Shown: piece after piece, positions 23,742 to 32,408 of the stretch
How positions within the stretch are numbered: the stretch's first letter is position 1
How the letters are laid out: every line of letters begins with the position of its first letter
Assembly (NCBI GenBank): GCA_025354795.1
Contig: JANXMF010000154.1
Coordinates: 1-41,484 of the forward strand
Direction: 5' to 3'
Length of the DNA stretch: 41,484 bases
DNA from: Pseudobdellovibrionaceae bacterium
GTDB lineage: Bacteria; Bdellovibrionota; Bdellovibrionia; Bdellovibrionales; UBA1609
Position numbers and translations under genes: made by a program
The notes under the pieces: model-generated
What the model saw: only the letters and a program-made list of their open reading frames with translations
Database searches by the model: none
Told to the model about the DNA's origin: nothing

Positions 23742-25625
23742 TTTCTTATCGCCGGGAGCGATGCCCTGCGGAGACTGAAGCCGATTCAATTCGCGCCGCG
23801 CTTCCGCAAATTGCGAATCTACGTCGAGCGCCTTTTCGAACAGCGACGGTGCTGTGGCGTCACCGAGCGCGGCCTTCACCAAGCCAATGGCCATAAAGTA
23901 AAACGGCGACTTTTTGTCTTCCACTGAGGTCTTGTCAAGGATGCGCACCAAATCGGTCAAACGCAGTTTTCCCAGACCCTCGGGAGAGCTTTTGATTTCC
24001 GCCCAGGTCTTTATAAAAATAATGCGGCTGGTGACGTAGAGAGTCTCAGCCTCGGTTAGCACCTTGAGCGCCTCGGGGGCCTGACCGCGACGAAGCAGTT
24101 CGAGGCCTTCTTTCATCAGAGTTTGCGCGCGGGCTTGATTTCCGGCCACGGCGCTTTTGAGCTGTTCCTGAAGTTCCTGACGTTTGTTGTCGTCGCTCAT
24201 GACCGCGTAGGCATTTTCGACGATGGCGTAGCATTTGCGGCACAGATCTTTGAGTTCGGGCGTGGCATCGGCCCCGAGCCGCTCGGGATTGTTGGATTTG
24301 GCGTACTCTTCAAAAATTGTTTGTAGCACTTTCGGCGCGGAATTCCGGTTGGCGCCAAAATATTCGAACACTCGGTCGGGAGTTTTGTTTTGCAGCTCGT
24401 GAAAGAGAATATTGAAGCGCTCCATCGTTGTTTGCAGATTTTTAGCGCGGTTAGGATCGTCAAACATAACCGCGCGGTTGAGCACCAGAAAATGCAAGCC
24501 CTGATAAAAGTGCGCTTCGGACTCTGGCTTTTCCGCGCGGGCTTGCTCAAGCGTTCCGCCTTGTTCAATACAAGCGCGCAAGACTGCAAAATCCGGGATG
24601 GCTTTTGCTTGCCACACGGACTGCGCTCCTTGCACATCGCGAACGATGCGTATGGGAGAGTCTTTGACGGACTTATAAAATTCCGCCAAATAGCTTTGCG
24701 GAAAAAATTCCGCCAGTGAGGCCTCCAGCATGTCCATCAGCTCACTGAGTTGGACGGCGTGCCGGGGCGGTTTTTCGCCGTCTTCGTGGGGGACAAAATT
24801 GACTTGTAAAACCTCACCGCCGCAAATTGCGCGCACATCGGTCATGATTTGGTCATGACGAACACTGATTACCGCGTGCGGACTGACCAAACCCTCTTCC
24901 ACCAGCTTGTCGAGAATCAAGCGCTTGCCGGCGGTCTGTTGAAATTGATCCCAGTCGTCCTGGCTCAGAAACCCTTTACTAATCAGGTTAAGGATTGCCG
25001 TGGCCTGCGAATCGGCGCAGTCGACTTCCGAGATAGTGCCCTTGACTAGGGTGACGCCGAAGATTTCGCCGCTGTCATTGACGATGTTGAGATGGCCAGA
25101 GCTGCCGACCTCCATGAGAATGCTCAACACAAAAGGTAAATCGAGGCCTTCGATTTTTTCCAAATGTTCGATCGCTTTGGCACGTTCGCGGTCCGACTTC
25201 AGTTTTTTAGTCAGCAGCGACTGAACGCTCCACTTTTCCAACACCATGAGACTGTGCAAATATTTTTGTAAGACCGCTTCGACATCCTCAACCGAAAAAG
25301 GTTTGATTAAAAAATCCACGGCGCGAGTCTTTTTGAGGGTCTCTGTAATAAAAGTCTTATCCTTGAATACACCACTTACAAAAATCACCGGATTGTCGGC
25401 GAATTTTGTGTTGCGAAATTCCGCCACCAACTCGACGCCCTGAATTTTGGGCAGCAGCACATCAACCAGCGCCGCATGCACCGTCTGCAGACGCACAATA
25501 TTTAGGGCGTCAGTGGACTTGTGCGCTACAATCGGCTTAAAGCCCATGCGCTTTACCACTTCGGCGAGTGCATGGGCAGCGACCTTGTCGTCATCCACCA
25601 CTAGGATTTTGGCACTGTTTCTCAT
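23676..25625 (-). CDS. Large response regulator: receiver, DUF4388-like region and TPR-like helical tail
   Basis: Residues 6-125 are a receiver domain with D11-D13 and phosphoacceptor D55 in LVDVLLPK; S84 (FVSG) and K108 (LIKPF) complete the site. Residues about 150-250 contain LPFVLSILMEVGSSGHLNIVNDSGEIFGVTLVKGTISEVDCAD, resembling the DUF4388/PatA-type domain found in delta-type response regulators. From about 340 the protein is helical; 500-649 has TPR-like pairs (ARAQTLMKEGLELLRRGQAPEALKVLTEAETL). No DNA-binding domain is seen, so a protein-interaction output is likely. It is the last gene of the six-gene signalling operon, 60 nt after the CheY-like gene, and its 3' end overlaps the TrmJ-like gene by 66 nt. 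Confidence 0.82.
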   Translation of the reverse strand: MRNSAKILVVDDDKVAAHALAEVVKRMGFKPIVAHKSTDALNIVRLQTVHAALVDVLLPKIQGVELVAEFRNTKFADNPVIFVSGVFKDKTFITETLKKTRAVDFLIKPFSVEDVEAVLQKYLHSLMVLEKWSVQSLLTKKLKSDRERAKAIEHLEKIEGLDLPFVLSILMEVGSSGHLNIVNDSGEIFGVTLVKGTISEVDCADSQATAILNLISKGFLSQDDWDQFQQTAGKRLILDKLVEEGLVSPHAVISVRHDQIMTDVRAICGGEVLQVNFVPHEDGEKPPRHAVQLSELMDMLEASLAEFFPQSYLAEFYKSVKDSPIRIVRDVQGAQSVWQAKAIPDFAVLRACIEQGGTLEQARAEKPESEAHFYQGLHFLVLNRAVMFDDPNRAKNLQTTMERFNILFHELQNKTPDRVFEYFGANRNSAPKVLQTIFEEYAKSNNPERLGADATPELKDLCRKCYAIVENAYAVMSDDNKRQELQEQLKSAVAGNQARAQTLMKEGLELLRRGQAPEALKVLTEAETLYVTSRIIFIKTWAEIKSSPEGLGKLRLTDLVRILDKTSVEDKKSPFYFMAIGLVKAALGDATAPSLFEKALDVDSQFAEARRELNRLQSPQGIAPGDKKLDILNGDITEIVSHIFRRKAD

Positions 25626-25685
25626 TGTAAGTTATATCGGCGTCTTAGCGCTGAAAGTCGACGAGGCTAATGTATTGTTAGGGAC

Positions 25686-26102
25686 TTAGCTTGCGACTTC
25701 AGGATGGTGCTTTTTCCACGCACCCTTAATCTTCACCGTGAGAGTGTCTAGATTGAATGGCTTGACGATATAGCCGCTAACACCAGCCGCGGCGGCTTCG
25801 ATCACAGCGCCCTTTTCAGACTCCGTAGTGACCAGCAGGAAGGGCAACGTCACAAAATCCGCTTCGGTGCGAATCTGGCGTAGAAAATCAAGGCCGCTCG
25901 GCCCGGGCATGTTCAAATCGGAAAGCACTAGACCAATGGCGTGGGGAGTCTTGGCAAAAAACTTCACTTTGCCAAGGGCCTCGACAGCATCTTCCGCTGT
26001 AGTGATTTTCACAAAACCCAAGCGCTGCAAGGAATCGACGATAATTCGGCGAATGTTTAGTGAATCATCGACAACTAAAACATGGGTTTCTTTGGCAAAC
26101 AT
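25686..26102 (-). CDS. CheY-like single-domain response regulator
   Basis: The 138-residue protein is a stand-alone receiver: acidic pocket D12-D13, phosphoacceptor D62 in LVLSDLNMPG, T92/T93 in LLVTTESEK and K114 in YIVKPF. It has no output domain. The ATG overlaps the CheA-like kinase stop by one base (TGATG), with AGGAG inside the kinase end, so the two are translationally coupled. That strongly suggests the kinase phosphorylates this receiver. It could act on the flagellar switch, as a phosphate sink, or as an intermediate to the large receiver protein downstream. The partnership is inference. Confidence 0.9.
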   Translation of the reverse strand: MFAKETHVLVVDDSLNIRRIIVDSLQRLGFVKITTAEDAVEALGKVKFFAKTPHAIGLVLSDLNMPGPSGLDFLRQIRTEADFVTLPFLLVTTESEKGAVIEAAAAGVSGYIVKPFNLDTLTVKIKGAWKKHHPEVAS

Positions 26103-27994
26103 CAGGCGCTCCTGCGAAAAGCCATTTCGGTGCCCAGGTCAGGAACCGATATTTCCAGAACTGTTCCTTGGCCTACTTTTGATCTTAAGTGAAGAGTGCC
26201 GCCAATGCTTAATACTTCTTCATACAACGCATCGAGTCCCACCCCTCGTCCAGAAAATTCGCCAATGGTATCGCGTGACGAAAACCCAGCCCAAAGTACG
26301 GCTTGAATCACTTCTTCATCGGACATCTTGGTGCAGTCGCGTGTGGGAAATTTCTCAGCCACTTTTTTACGTATCATAGCGGGGTCAATGCCCTTGCCGT
26401 CGTCGGTAATTTTCATATGCAGGACACCCGCCGCGCGGGTAACTTCTACCCGCACCAGGCCGGCCGGGTCCTTGCCTGCCCACTCGCGCTCGAGCGGGTC
26501 CTCAAGCCCATGATCCACAGCATTGCGGAAAGCATGCACCAGACTCGAAAAGAACTTGGCATAAGGCTCCGGAAAAATTCTCAAGTCCCCGCCCTCAATC
26601 ATCAGAGGTTTGACCTTTTTATTGAGGCTTTCGGCCACCGCCTGCATCAGACCGTCGAAGTATTTAAGGCGCGAATCGATCGGAACCTTTAGAAACAAGT
26701 CGTTGAAGCTCGAGCGTAAGGCTTCTGAGGCATCATATTTTTGTAGGTGCTCCATATAGGTTTCCAAATTGGCGAAGGGCAACTCCACCATGCGCGGAGC
26801 CTCGCCGTTGGATACACCAAATATTCCCTGATTTTCCACCAGGAATTCTTCATATTTTTCTTTCATCACAGTGAGTGTCGCGACATAGGATTTCTGCCCG
26901 TCCGCGGGCAGCGCAGGTGAAGCCTTAAACGGTTCAAGCACCTGTTGGCTGTCACGCGACAACTGGCGCAGTTCGCGCAGGGAGAAGGTGCCTGCTTCGC
27001 CTTCGAGCGTATGCAAAACGCGGAAACTCTCCGCATAGGATTCGGAATCGATGGGCTGCGCCGCAAGCGTAAAAAGTTGCTGAATCGTCAGTCGCACAGA
27101 GGCCAAGAATTGCAAAAATTGGTCGCGATTCTTAACAAATTTGACGATCATCGCGGCATAGTGACGTTCAACCTCAAGCGCGGCTTGCGCCTGAAATTCC
27201 GCGGTCTTGTCGGTGGCGACCACCACAATATCGGTGATGGCCTTTTGCGCGCGCCGAATCGGATAGTATTCCAAAACCACCCGACGGCCATTGCGATGGG
27301 GAAAAAGACTCGGGCCTAAGTTTTTCAGATCCTCAAAAGGCAAGACTTCGGTGAATGACGAATCCATCCAAGTTTTGAACTGTTCAATCTCTTTGCTCGG
27401 CACATCGAGGACTTCCCACGCCTTGCGACTGTTGGGCACGCCTTGCAATATGTCTTCGCAAGCTTTGGTGAACACGTCCCCACAGCGGCCGTCGGCGGCG
27501 AAGGTGAAAAATCCCTGACCGAGACTATCGAGAATGGCGTTGAGGGTTTGATTGACCTTATGCAATTCGGCAGTGCGGGCTTCGACCAATTTTTCGAGGT
27601 TGCGCGCGTACTCCTCTTTTTGCATCAGCTCCGAGCGGTATTTGGAGTGGAGCGCTTCTTCGAGAGTCACGTCGTGAATAAAAAATATCCAGTTTCCCGC
27701 ATTGATCATGCGCACGCTGAGCTGGACTTTCCCGGCTTTGTCACCTTTAGGCAAAGTGTATTCAGTTTCAATCAACGGCGTCGGTGAATCATAGCCCTGC
27801 GAAGTCGGTGTGAATGGAAAGATATCGGGCTCTGACACCGCGAAGATGTCCGAGAGCATTAGCTTTCCAACCACGCGCCGGACCGACGTTTGGCAAAAGG
27901 TCGCCCCTGCGTCATTGCAGTAGGCGATCTTACCACTCTCATCGACCACGAAAGTGGCGTCTATCAATGAATCAAAGACGCTGTAATCAAGCAT
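26102..27994 (-). CDS. CheA-like hybrid histidine kinase with PAS, HPt and HATPase domains
   Basis: A 630-residue soluble protein without membrane segments. Residues 1-115 look like a PAS sensor, followed by a charged coiled-coil (115-155) and a second PAS-like region (155-265). An HPt-type helix bundle carries H328 in VLHTLEGEAGTF. The ATP-binding domain has the N-box HAFRNAVDHG (487-496), G1 DDGKG (531-535) and G2 GRGVGL (582-587), all close to CheA. It lacks the CheW-like P5 domain at the C-terminus, so it is not an ordinary chemoreceptor-coupled CheA. It overlaps the STAS gene by 8 nt and the CheY-like gene by 1 nt. Likely reaction: autophosphorylation on H328 and transfer to D62 of the neighbour. 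Confidence 0.87.
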   Translation of the reverse strand: MLDYSVFDSLIDATFVVDESGKIAYCNDAGATFCQTSVRRVVGKLMLSDIFAVSEPDIFPFTPTSQGYDSPTPLIETEYTLPKGDKAGKVQLSVRMINAGNWIFFIHDVTLEEALHSKYRSELMQKEEYARNLEKLVEARTAELHKVNQTLNAILDSLGQGFFTFAADGRCGDVFTKACEDILQGVPNSRKAWEVLDVPSKEIEQFKTWMDSSFTEVLPFEDLKNLGPSLFPHRNGRRVVLEYYPIRRAQKAITDIVVVATDKTAEFQAQAALEVERHYAAMIVKFVKNRDQFLQFLASVRLTIQQLFTLAAQPIDSESYAESFRVLHTLEGEAGTFSLRELRQLSRDSQQVLEPFKASPALPADGQKSYVATLTVMKEKYEEFLVENQGIFGVSNGEAPRMVELPFANLETYMEHLQKYDASEALRSSFNDLFLKVPIDSRLKYFDGLMQAVAESLNKKVKPLMIEGGDLRIFPEPYAKFFSSLVHAFRNAVDHGLEDPLEREWAGKDPAGLVRVEVTRAAGVLHMKITDDGKGIDPAMIRKKVAEKFPTRDCTKMSDEEVIQAVLWAGFSSRDTIGEFSGRGVGLDALYEEVLSIGGTLHLRSKVGQGTVLEISVPDLGTEMAFRRSA

Positions 27995-28460
27995 TCTTTA
28001 AAAACTTAAAATATTTAGCTTCGATCACGTCCATCTCCATTGCTTCTCCTGAATCATCCTTTACCTCGCCCGGCGGGGTGAGGGCGCCGCCTTTGAATTC
28101 CTTGCCATTGGAAAACAAAATCATTTTTTCGCTGCCCGTGGCATCGGCGTAATAGGGCACAAAGAAACTTTCGATCACCGTGGCCGGTGGCAAAAATCCC
28201 GCGACCATATTGATTTGATCCACCACGATCTTCGGACAATTGCGCACAGTGAGCTGAACCGTAGTGGGAATCTGTTTGACCCACTTGATCCACTCGCGGA
28301 TGCCGACCGAGTTGATCGCTGACACTCCTTGCAGATCGAGCACCACCTGCGTGAACGCCCCGATATCCACCGGAACAAAGTTAGCGTCTTCGTCGACGTT
28401 ACCCGCGACCGCGATCGCGAGTCGCGCGCCTTCAGGATTTTTTTTGATTGAAAAACTCAT
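27987..28460 (-). CDS. STAS-domain protein (anti-anti-sigma/RsbV-like)
   Basis: The 157-residue protein contains a STAS-like core: LAIAVAGNVDEDANF, then VVLDLQGVSAINSVGIREWIKWVKQ. In partner switches an HATPase kinase phosphorylates the Ser of the DSxG-type motif; here S51 in NSVG is the candidate. After the core (from about residue 105) there is a tail of about 50 residues, FFVPYYADATGSEKMILFSNGKEF and an acidic end, not found in classic RsbV. It lies between the HATPase gene (10 nt upstream) and the CheA-like gene (8-nt overlap). Confidence 0.78.
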   Translation of the reverse strand: MSFSIKKNPEGARLAIAVAGNVDEDANFVPVDIGAFTQVVLDLQGVSAINSVGIREWIKWVKQIPTTVQLTVRNCPKIVVDQINMVAGFLPPATVIESFFVPYYADATGSEKMILFSNGKEFKGGALTPPGEVKDDSGEAMEMDVIEAKYFKFLKNA

Positions 28461-28470
28461 ATCTTCCTCC

Positions 28471-29316
28471 TCAGCTTTGAATACGGTGAAAATGTTTGGG
28501 CAATTGAATTCGTTGACGATTGCTCATTCCCAACGGAAGCACACAGCTCAATATCGTCGCACGATTGGGCCAAACTCCAAAATAGAGACTAGCCCCCGCA
28601 TTAAATATAATATAGCTTCCGATGCCCGCGCCGCCAGGACCGAAGTTCATTGTCGCGGCCGGTCCTACTGCGTAAGACATCTGGATCTTTTTTAAATAGT
28701 TTTCGAGATTCAAGCTACCGTAAGGATCTTCACAACCGATGATCAGGCGACTTTGATGAATCGCCATAAAGATCCGCGCGAATCTGCCACCGTCCAGTTT
28801 CACTTCGACGCGCTGTCGACTGATGCCCGGGTTGTGATGGGTATTGATATCCACAAAAGGCGCGTTGTATATCGCGTTGGTAAACAACTCATCCGCCACC
28901 GATTTTACGTCCTCGAGAATGGTTTGCGAAATCGGTTTTGATTCCATGGCTTTAACTAAAGTCTCCATCACATCCAGTTTTTGACTTGAGGAGTTAAAGC
29001 GCTCATCCAACAAGATATTCTCGCGCTCAGCGACGACATTGATTTTGCTCGGCGAGAGAATCGTGGCGACGGGAAAGTGCAGATAGTTCTCGGGCGCTGC
29101 AATGATGGTTGCGGCAGAAGCGAGCTCCTGATCAAAAGAATGACCGCCCTTTTGGCAAATATGGCGATAGCCGTGGTCCAAAGCCAAGGTCAGCATTTGC
29201 ACCGGATCCAGTCCCGCGCCGATGCCTATGCAAGAGGCATCAGTGCGGGTCAGATCACCCACTCTGATTTCCTTTTGCCAAGGTGCGCCCCGTACGACGC
29301 GACGTGCGTTTCTCAT
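28471..29316 (-). CDS. RsbW-like HATPase (serine kinase/anti-sigma type)
   Basis: The 281-residue protein has a GHKL ATP-binding half at about 125-265: N-box VADELFTNAIYNAP, a degenerate G1 where DPYG replaces DxGxG, and a G2 GGAGIGSYIIFNAG. The N-terminal 120 residues (CIGIGAGLDPVQMLTLALDHGYRHI...) resemble a receiver-like alpha/beta domain without the Asp site, possibly a sensor. Its ATG overlaps the PP2C gene stop (ATGA), and the STAS gene follows, which is the phosphatase/kinase/STAS order of a partner switch. Serine phosphorylation of the STAS protein is inferred. No sigma factor gene lies in the window. Confidence 0.75.
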   Translation of the reverse strand: MRNARRVVRGAPWQKEIRVGDLTRTDASCIGIGAGLDPVQMLTLALDHGYRHICQKGGHSFDQELASAATIIAAPENYLHFPVATILSPSKINVVAERENILLDERFNSSSQKLDVMETLVKAMESKPISQTILEDVKSVADELFTNAIYNAPFVDINTHHNPGISRQRVEVKLDGGRFARIFMAIHQSRLIIGCEDPYGSLNLENYLKKIQMSYAVGPAATMNFGPGGAGIGSYIIFNAGASLYFGVWPNRATILSCVLPLGMSNRQRIQLPKHFHRIQS

Positions 29317-31157
29317 GCCGCCATCCGGTTTTCAGCTTCCCACTCGCACATCACCATAGTGACGTCATCGATCAGGTGGGTACCGGCGCGAAATCCATTA
29401 AGGGTTTTGAGTAAATGCTCGACCTTCGAATCGACATTCTCATTAAGGTTGGCACTGTCTAGCAAAGTTTTAAGAAAGATGCGCTCGCCCCATTTTTTGC
29501 CATCGGGGCTTTCGATATCTAAAATTCCGTCGGTGTAGAGAAAAATCTGATCGCCGCGCTCAAATTCCACCGTGCACTCTTCATATTTAAAATCTTTTTG
29601 ATCACCTAAGCGCGGCCCATTAACTTCATTGAGGGGCAGCAAGTCTTTACGAGTTAATTTCTGCCCGGTGCGCTTGAGTAAATAAGGGGGATCGTGGCTG
29701 GCACAGGCATAAGTAAAGCTGCCATTGGCGAGATCAATGCTGGCCAAGAAAAATGTCATCATGATCGAGCCTTTTGAGGTCTGATGAATGGCTCGGTTCA
29801 TAATCCTTAACGCAGCTCCTGGAGTCATGTCGGGCAAATCCTCAATGACCGCGGCCGCCGAGCGCGCCGCACTGGTGATCAACGCCGCAGGCGCGCCATG
29901 GCCGGTCGCATCACCAATCCATAAATAGATTTTGTCAGACACGCGCGAATAACTCCACCAGTCGCCACCGCACTCACTGGCCGGCTCAAAGTGGCCCATG
30001 ATGCGCAACGGTCCAAATTTCACTTTGGCGGCAGGGAACAAGGTCTCTTGCACCGTGCGTACCGTGGCGAGCTCGCCTTCCATGCGGGCTTTTTCCGCGG
30101 TCTCGGTCATCAAACGTGCGACCTCGCCCGCCATGGTATTGAAGCTTTCCGCCAGACCGCCGACTTCGTCGTTTGAGCGCGCCTTCACGCGCACTTTGAA
30201 ATCACCCTGGGTGATCTTTTTGGTCGCCTCAAACAGCTCGCGCAAAGCCGACGTCAATTGGATCGACGCAAATACACTGATAATCAGAGTCATCGCAATC
30301 AGCGCGACGAAAAACAAAAGTGATTTAGCGACCAGAACCTCGACAGCTTTTAGCGCCTTGGCCTTATCTAACCGCGACACCACCGTCATATCTCCGAGGC
30401 CAACCGAAGCATAGGAAATTAAGTAAATTTTGCCGTCCGCCATTTTGGATTCGGCGGTGCCCTCATTGGACTTCGAATTTAGTAAACCTTGCAACAGAGC
30501 TGTATCTTTCGGCGAGAGTTCGGTGCCGCCCATGCTTAAGCTCCCGCTGCGAGTCATGGCCAAGCTCGAATAGAGACCGGTACCATCGAGCGCATTGACG
30601 ATATCCTCAGCCTGATAGAGAGCCATCACCACCATATGATCTGGCTCTTCCTTCTCCCCCAAGCGAAAGGACAAACTGATCACGCCGGCACCCAAATTGT
30701 TGTCATGAACGGCCAACGTATTTTGCACTGCCTGTTCGCGCAGATGCTGCAAAGTGCCCTCGTCGGTGGCAAACGTCTTCGCCGAATCTTCGGGTTTAAC
30801 CAAGACTCCGAGTTTGGTGTAACTGCCGCTGGTCTCGTGGCGAAAGAGTAAAACCGCGTGCGCCTTCAAATTTTTATTGAACAGGTCTTGGCCGAACTGA
30901 CTGAACTCATGTTTGTCGAAATCGTAATTTTCAACGATCGTGCGCAGAGAAGAATAAGCGCCTTGCAATTCAATGCGCATCTCAGTGGCGAGCGAGCGTG
31001 AGACCGCCGCACTCGAGTCAAACACGTAAGCCACCTTGTCCTGTTGAAATAGATCGGTGGCCATCACGAGGTAAACCGCCAAACTCGCCACTGGCAAGGC
31101 CGTCAAAAGCAACAAGAGCTTATAGCGGAGGGACATCCGAATCCTGAAACCACGCAT
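29313..31157 (-). CDS. Membrane PP2C (SpoIIE/RsbU-type) phosphatase with HAMP domain
   Basis: The 614-residue protein has membrane helix 1 (about 12-33), a periplasmic sensor region (34-275), membrane helix 2 (279-299), a HAMP linker (300-352) ending in DEVGGLAESFNTM, and a cytoplasmic PP2C phosphatase domain (about 380-605). Metal ligands are visible as D399 in CGGDWW, D416 in GDATGHG, LYTDGILDIE and LIDDVTMVM. It should dephosphorylate a STAS protein in response to an envelope signal; the STAS gene is two genes downstream. The start may instead be the ATG at 31136, seven codons later, which has AGGA 5 nt upstream. It is the first gene of the signalling module, 57 nt after ribD. Confidence 0.9.
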   Translation of the reverse strand: MRGFRIRMSLRYKLLLLLTALPVASLAVYLVMATDLFQQDKVAYVFDSSAAVSRSLATEMRIELQGAYSSLRTIVENYDFDKHEFSQFGQDLFNKNLKAHAVLLFRHETSGSYTKLGVLVKPEDSAKTFATDEGTLQHLREQAVQNTLAVHDNNLGAGVISLSFRLGEKEEPDHMVVMALYQAEDIVNALDGTGLYSSLAMTRSGSLSMGGTELSPKDTALLQGLLNSKSNEGTAESKMADGKIYLISYASVGLGDMTVVSRLDKAKALKAVEVLVAKSLLFFVALIAMTLIISVFASIQLTSALRELFEATKKITQGDFKVRVKARSNDEVGGLAESFNTMAGEVARLMTETAEKARMEGELATVRTVQETLFPAAKVKFGPLRIMGHFEPASECGGDWWSYSRVSDKIYLWIGDATGHGAPAALITSAARSAAAVIEDLPDMTPGAALRIMNRAIHQTSKGSIMMTFFLASIDLANGSFTYACASHDPPYLLKRTGQKLTRKDLLPLNEVNGPRLGDQKDFKYEECTVEFERGDQIFLYTDGILDIESPDGKKWGERIFLKTLLDSANLNENVDSKVEHLLKTLNGFRAGTHLIDDVTMVMCEWEAENRMAA

Positions 31158-31214
31158 ACTTAACCTATCGGAAGAATAGGCAGATCAATTTGAGGCAAGG
31201 GTAAAAATCTAGAG

Positions 31215-32408
31215 CTAAGTTGGGGACTTGGCTGGGACACCCAGCCGGCCAGTGATCAGCACGTCCTCGCCCAAAGCCTCGCTGCGCGGCTGAATCAGGC
31301 GCAGCGCCCTGTCCATTGATCCGGCGGACCAGCCCGAAAGCCAGCTCAATCCGTCGCCCAAAAGCTTTGGCGCCACAAATGCGTACAGACGATCGGCTAC
31401 ATCCTGCCCTACGAAAGCCGCGTAGGTCGCGGCGCCACCCTCCACCAACAGCGATGTGATCCCTTGTAAATATAATTCATTTAGTAAACGAACCAAGGGG
31501 AATTCAGCGTTTTGCAGCGGTAAATGTATCACGCGCACCCCCTTTGGCAAGCGCGCGGCCTCGCGGGTCACCACGATGACATTTTCTGGCGCACGCACCG
31601 CGAGCAACTTCGCCGAAGTGAGCCGCTCAAGACTCTGACCTTCAGGATCTAGCAACACCACCCGTGTGGCCTTGGTTACAAAGCGCGGGTCACGCGAATT
31701 CAGACTTGGATTGTCGTGCAAAAAAGTACCGACGCCTACCAAAACCGCATCGTAAGCCCCGCGCAGGATCTGCACTCGCGCCCGGGATTCCTCGCTGGTG
31801 ATCCATTGACTCGTCCGATCGGGAAGAGCGATCTTTCCATCGAGGGACATCGCCACTTTCAACGCCACAAACGGTCGCTGAGCACGCATATTCAGTAAAA
31901 AAATTTCGCACAGTTCCTCGAGCTCCGGACGCAGCTGTTCGAATTCTTTCACCACGATTCCCGCAGTCCGCAAAATCCGCACGCCTTCGCCGCTCACCTT
32001 GGGATTGGGATCGGTTAGCCCATAGGTCAACGAGGCGATCGGCAATTTGGCCAACGCCTGCGCACAAGGAGGTGTCCGTCCCTGATGAACGCAAGGCTCC
32101 AAGGTGACGAAAACATGCGCGCCCTTTAGTTTTTCAGGATTTTGCACATGCGCGAGTGCGTTGACTTCGGCGTGGCCCTCGCCCAGCCGAGCGTGATATC
32201 CGCTCGCGAGCAGGCGCCATTCGTGATCTAAAATCACACAGCCCACCAGCGGATTCGGTGCCACAAATCCTATGCCTTTATGGCCTTCCGCGATCGCCAA
32301 GCGCATGGCTTCGAGCGATGTGTATTTACGCTTTCCAGGACTTCCAGTAATCTTGCAACTCCGTTTGGTCGAGAAAAGGATCGGCGAACAGCGGCCATCG
32401 CGAGTCAA
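31215..32408 (-). CDS. ribD: Bifunctional pyrimidine deaminase/reductase of riboflavin synthesis
   Basis: The N-terminal deaminase has APNPLVGCVI, the zinc motif GHAEVNAL and PCVHQGRTPPC; the C-terminal reductase begins RPFVALKVAMSLDGKIA and ends in SLLVEGG and KLLGDG. It converts the first intermediate of riboflavin synthesis from GTP in two steps. From the ATG at 32408 the protein has 397 residues (E. coli RibD 367) and overlaps hmgA by 83 nt. The next ATG, 32306, would leave 17 residues before NPLVGC, about ten fewer than E. coli, and has no ribosome site. The true start is therefore uncertain, and a moderate overlap with hmgA is likely. No other riboflavin genes lie in the window. Confidence 0.9.
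   Translation of the reverse strand: MTRDGRCSPILFSTKRSCKITGSPGKRKYTSLEAMRLAIAEGHKGIGFVAPNPLVGCVILDHEWRLLASGYHARLGEGHAEVNALAHVQNPEKLKGAHVFVTLEPCVHQGRTPPCAQALAKLPIASLTYGLTDPNPKVSGEGVRILRTAGIVVKEFEQLRPELEELCEIFLLNMRAQRPFVALKVAMSLDGKIALPDRTSQWITSEESRARVQILRGAYDAVLVGVGTFLHDNPSLNSRDPRFVTKATRVVLLDPEGQSLERLTSAKLLAVRAPENVIVVTREAARLPKGVRVIHLPLQNAEFPLVRLLNELYLQGITSLLVEGGAATYAAFVGQDVADRLYAFVAPKLLGDGLSWLSGWSAGSMDRALRLIQPRSEALGEDVLITGRLGVPAKSPT

Noticed and set aside
31164-31180. Hairpin CCTAT/ATAGG between ribD and the phosphatase gene
   Set aside because: Only 5 bp, AT-rich, without a T-tract; too weak to call a terminator.
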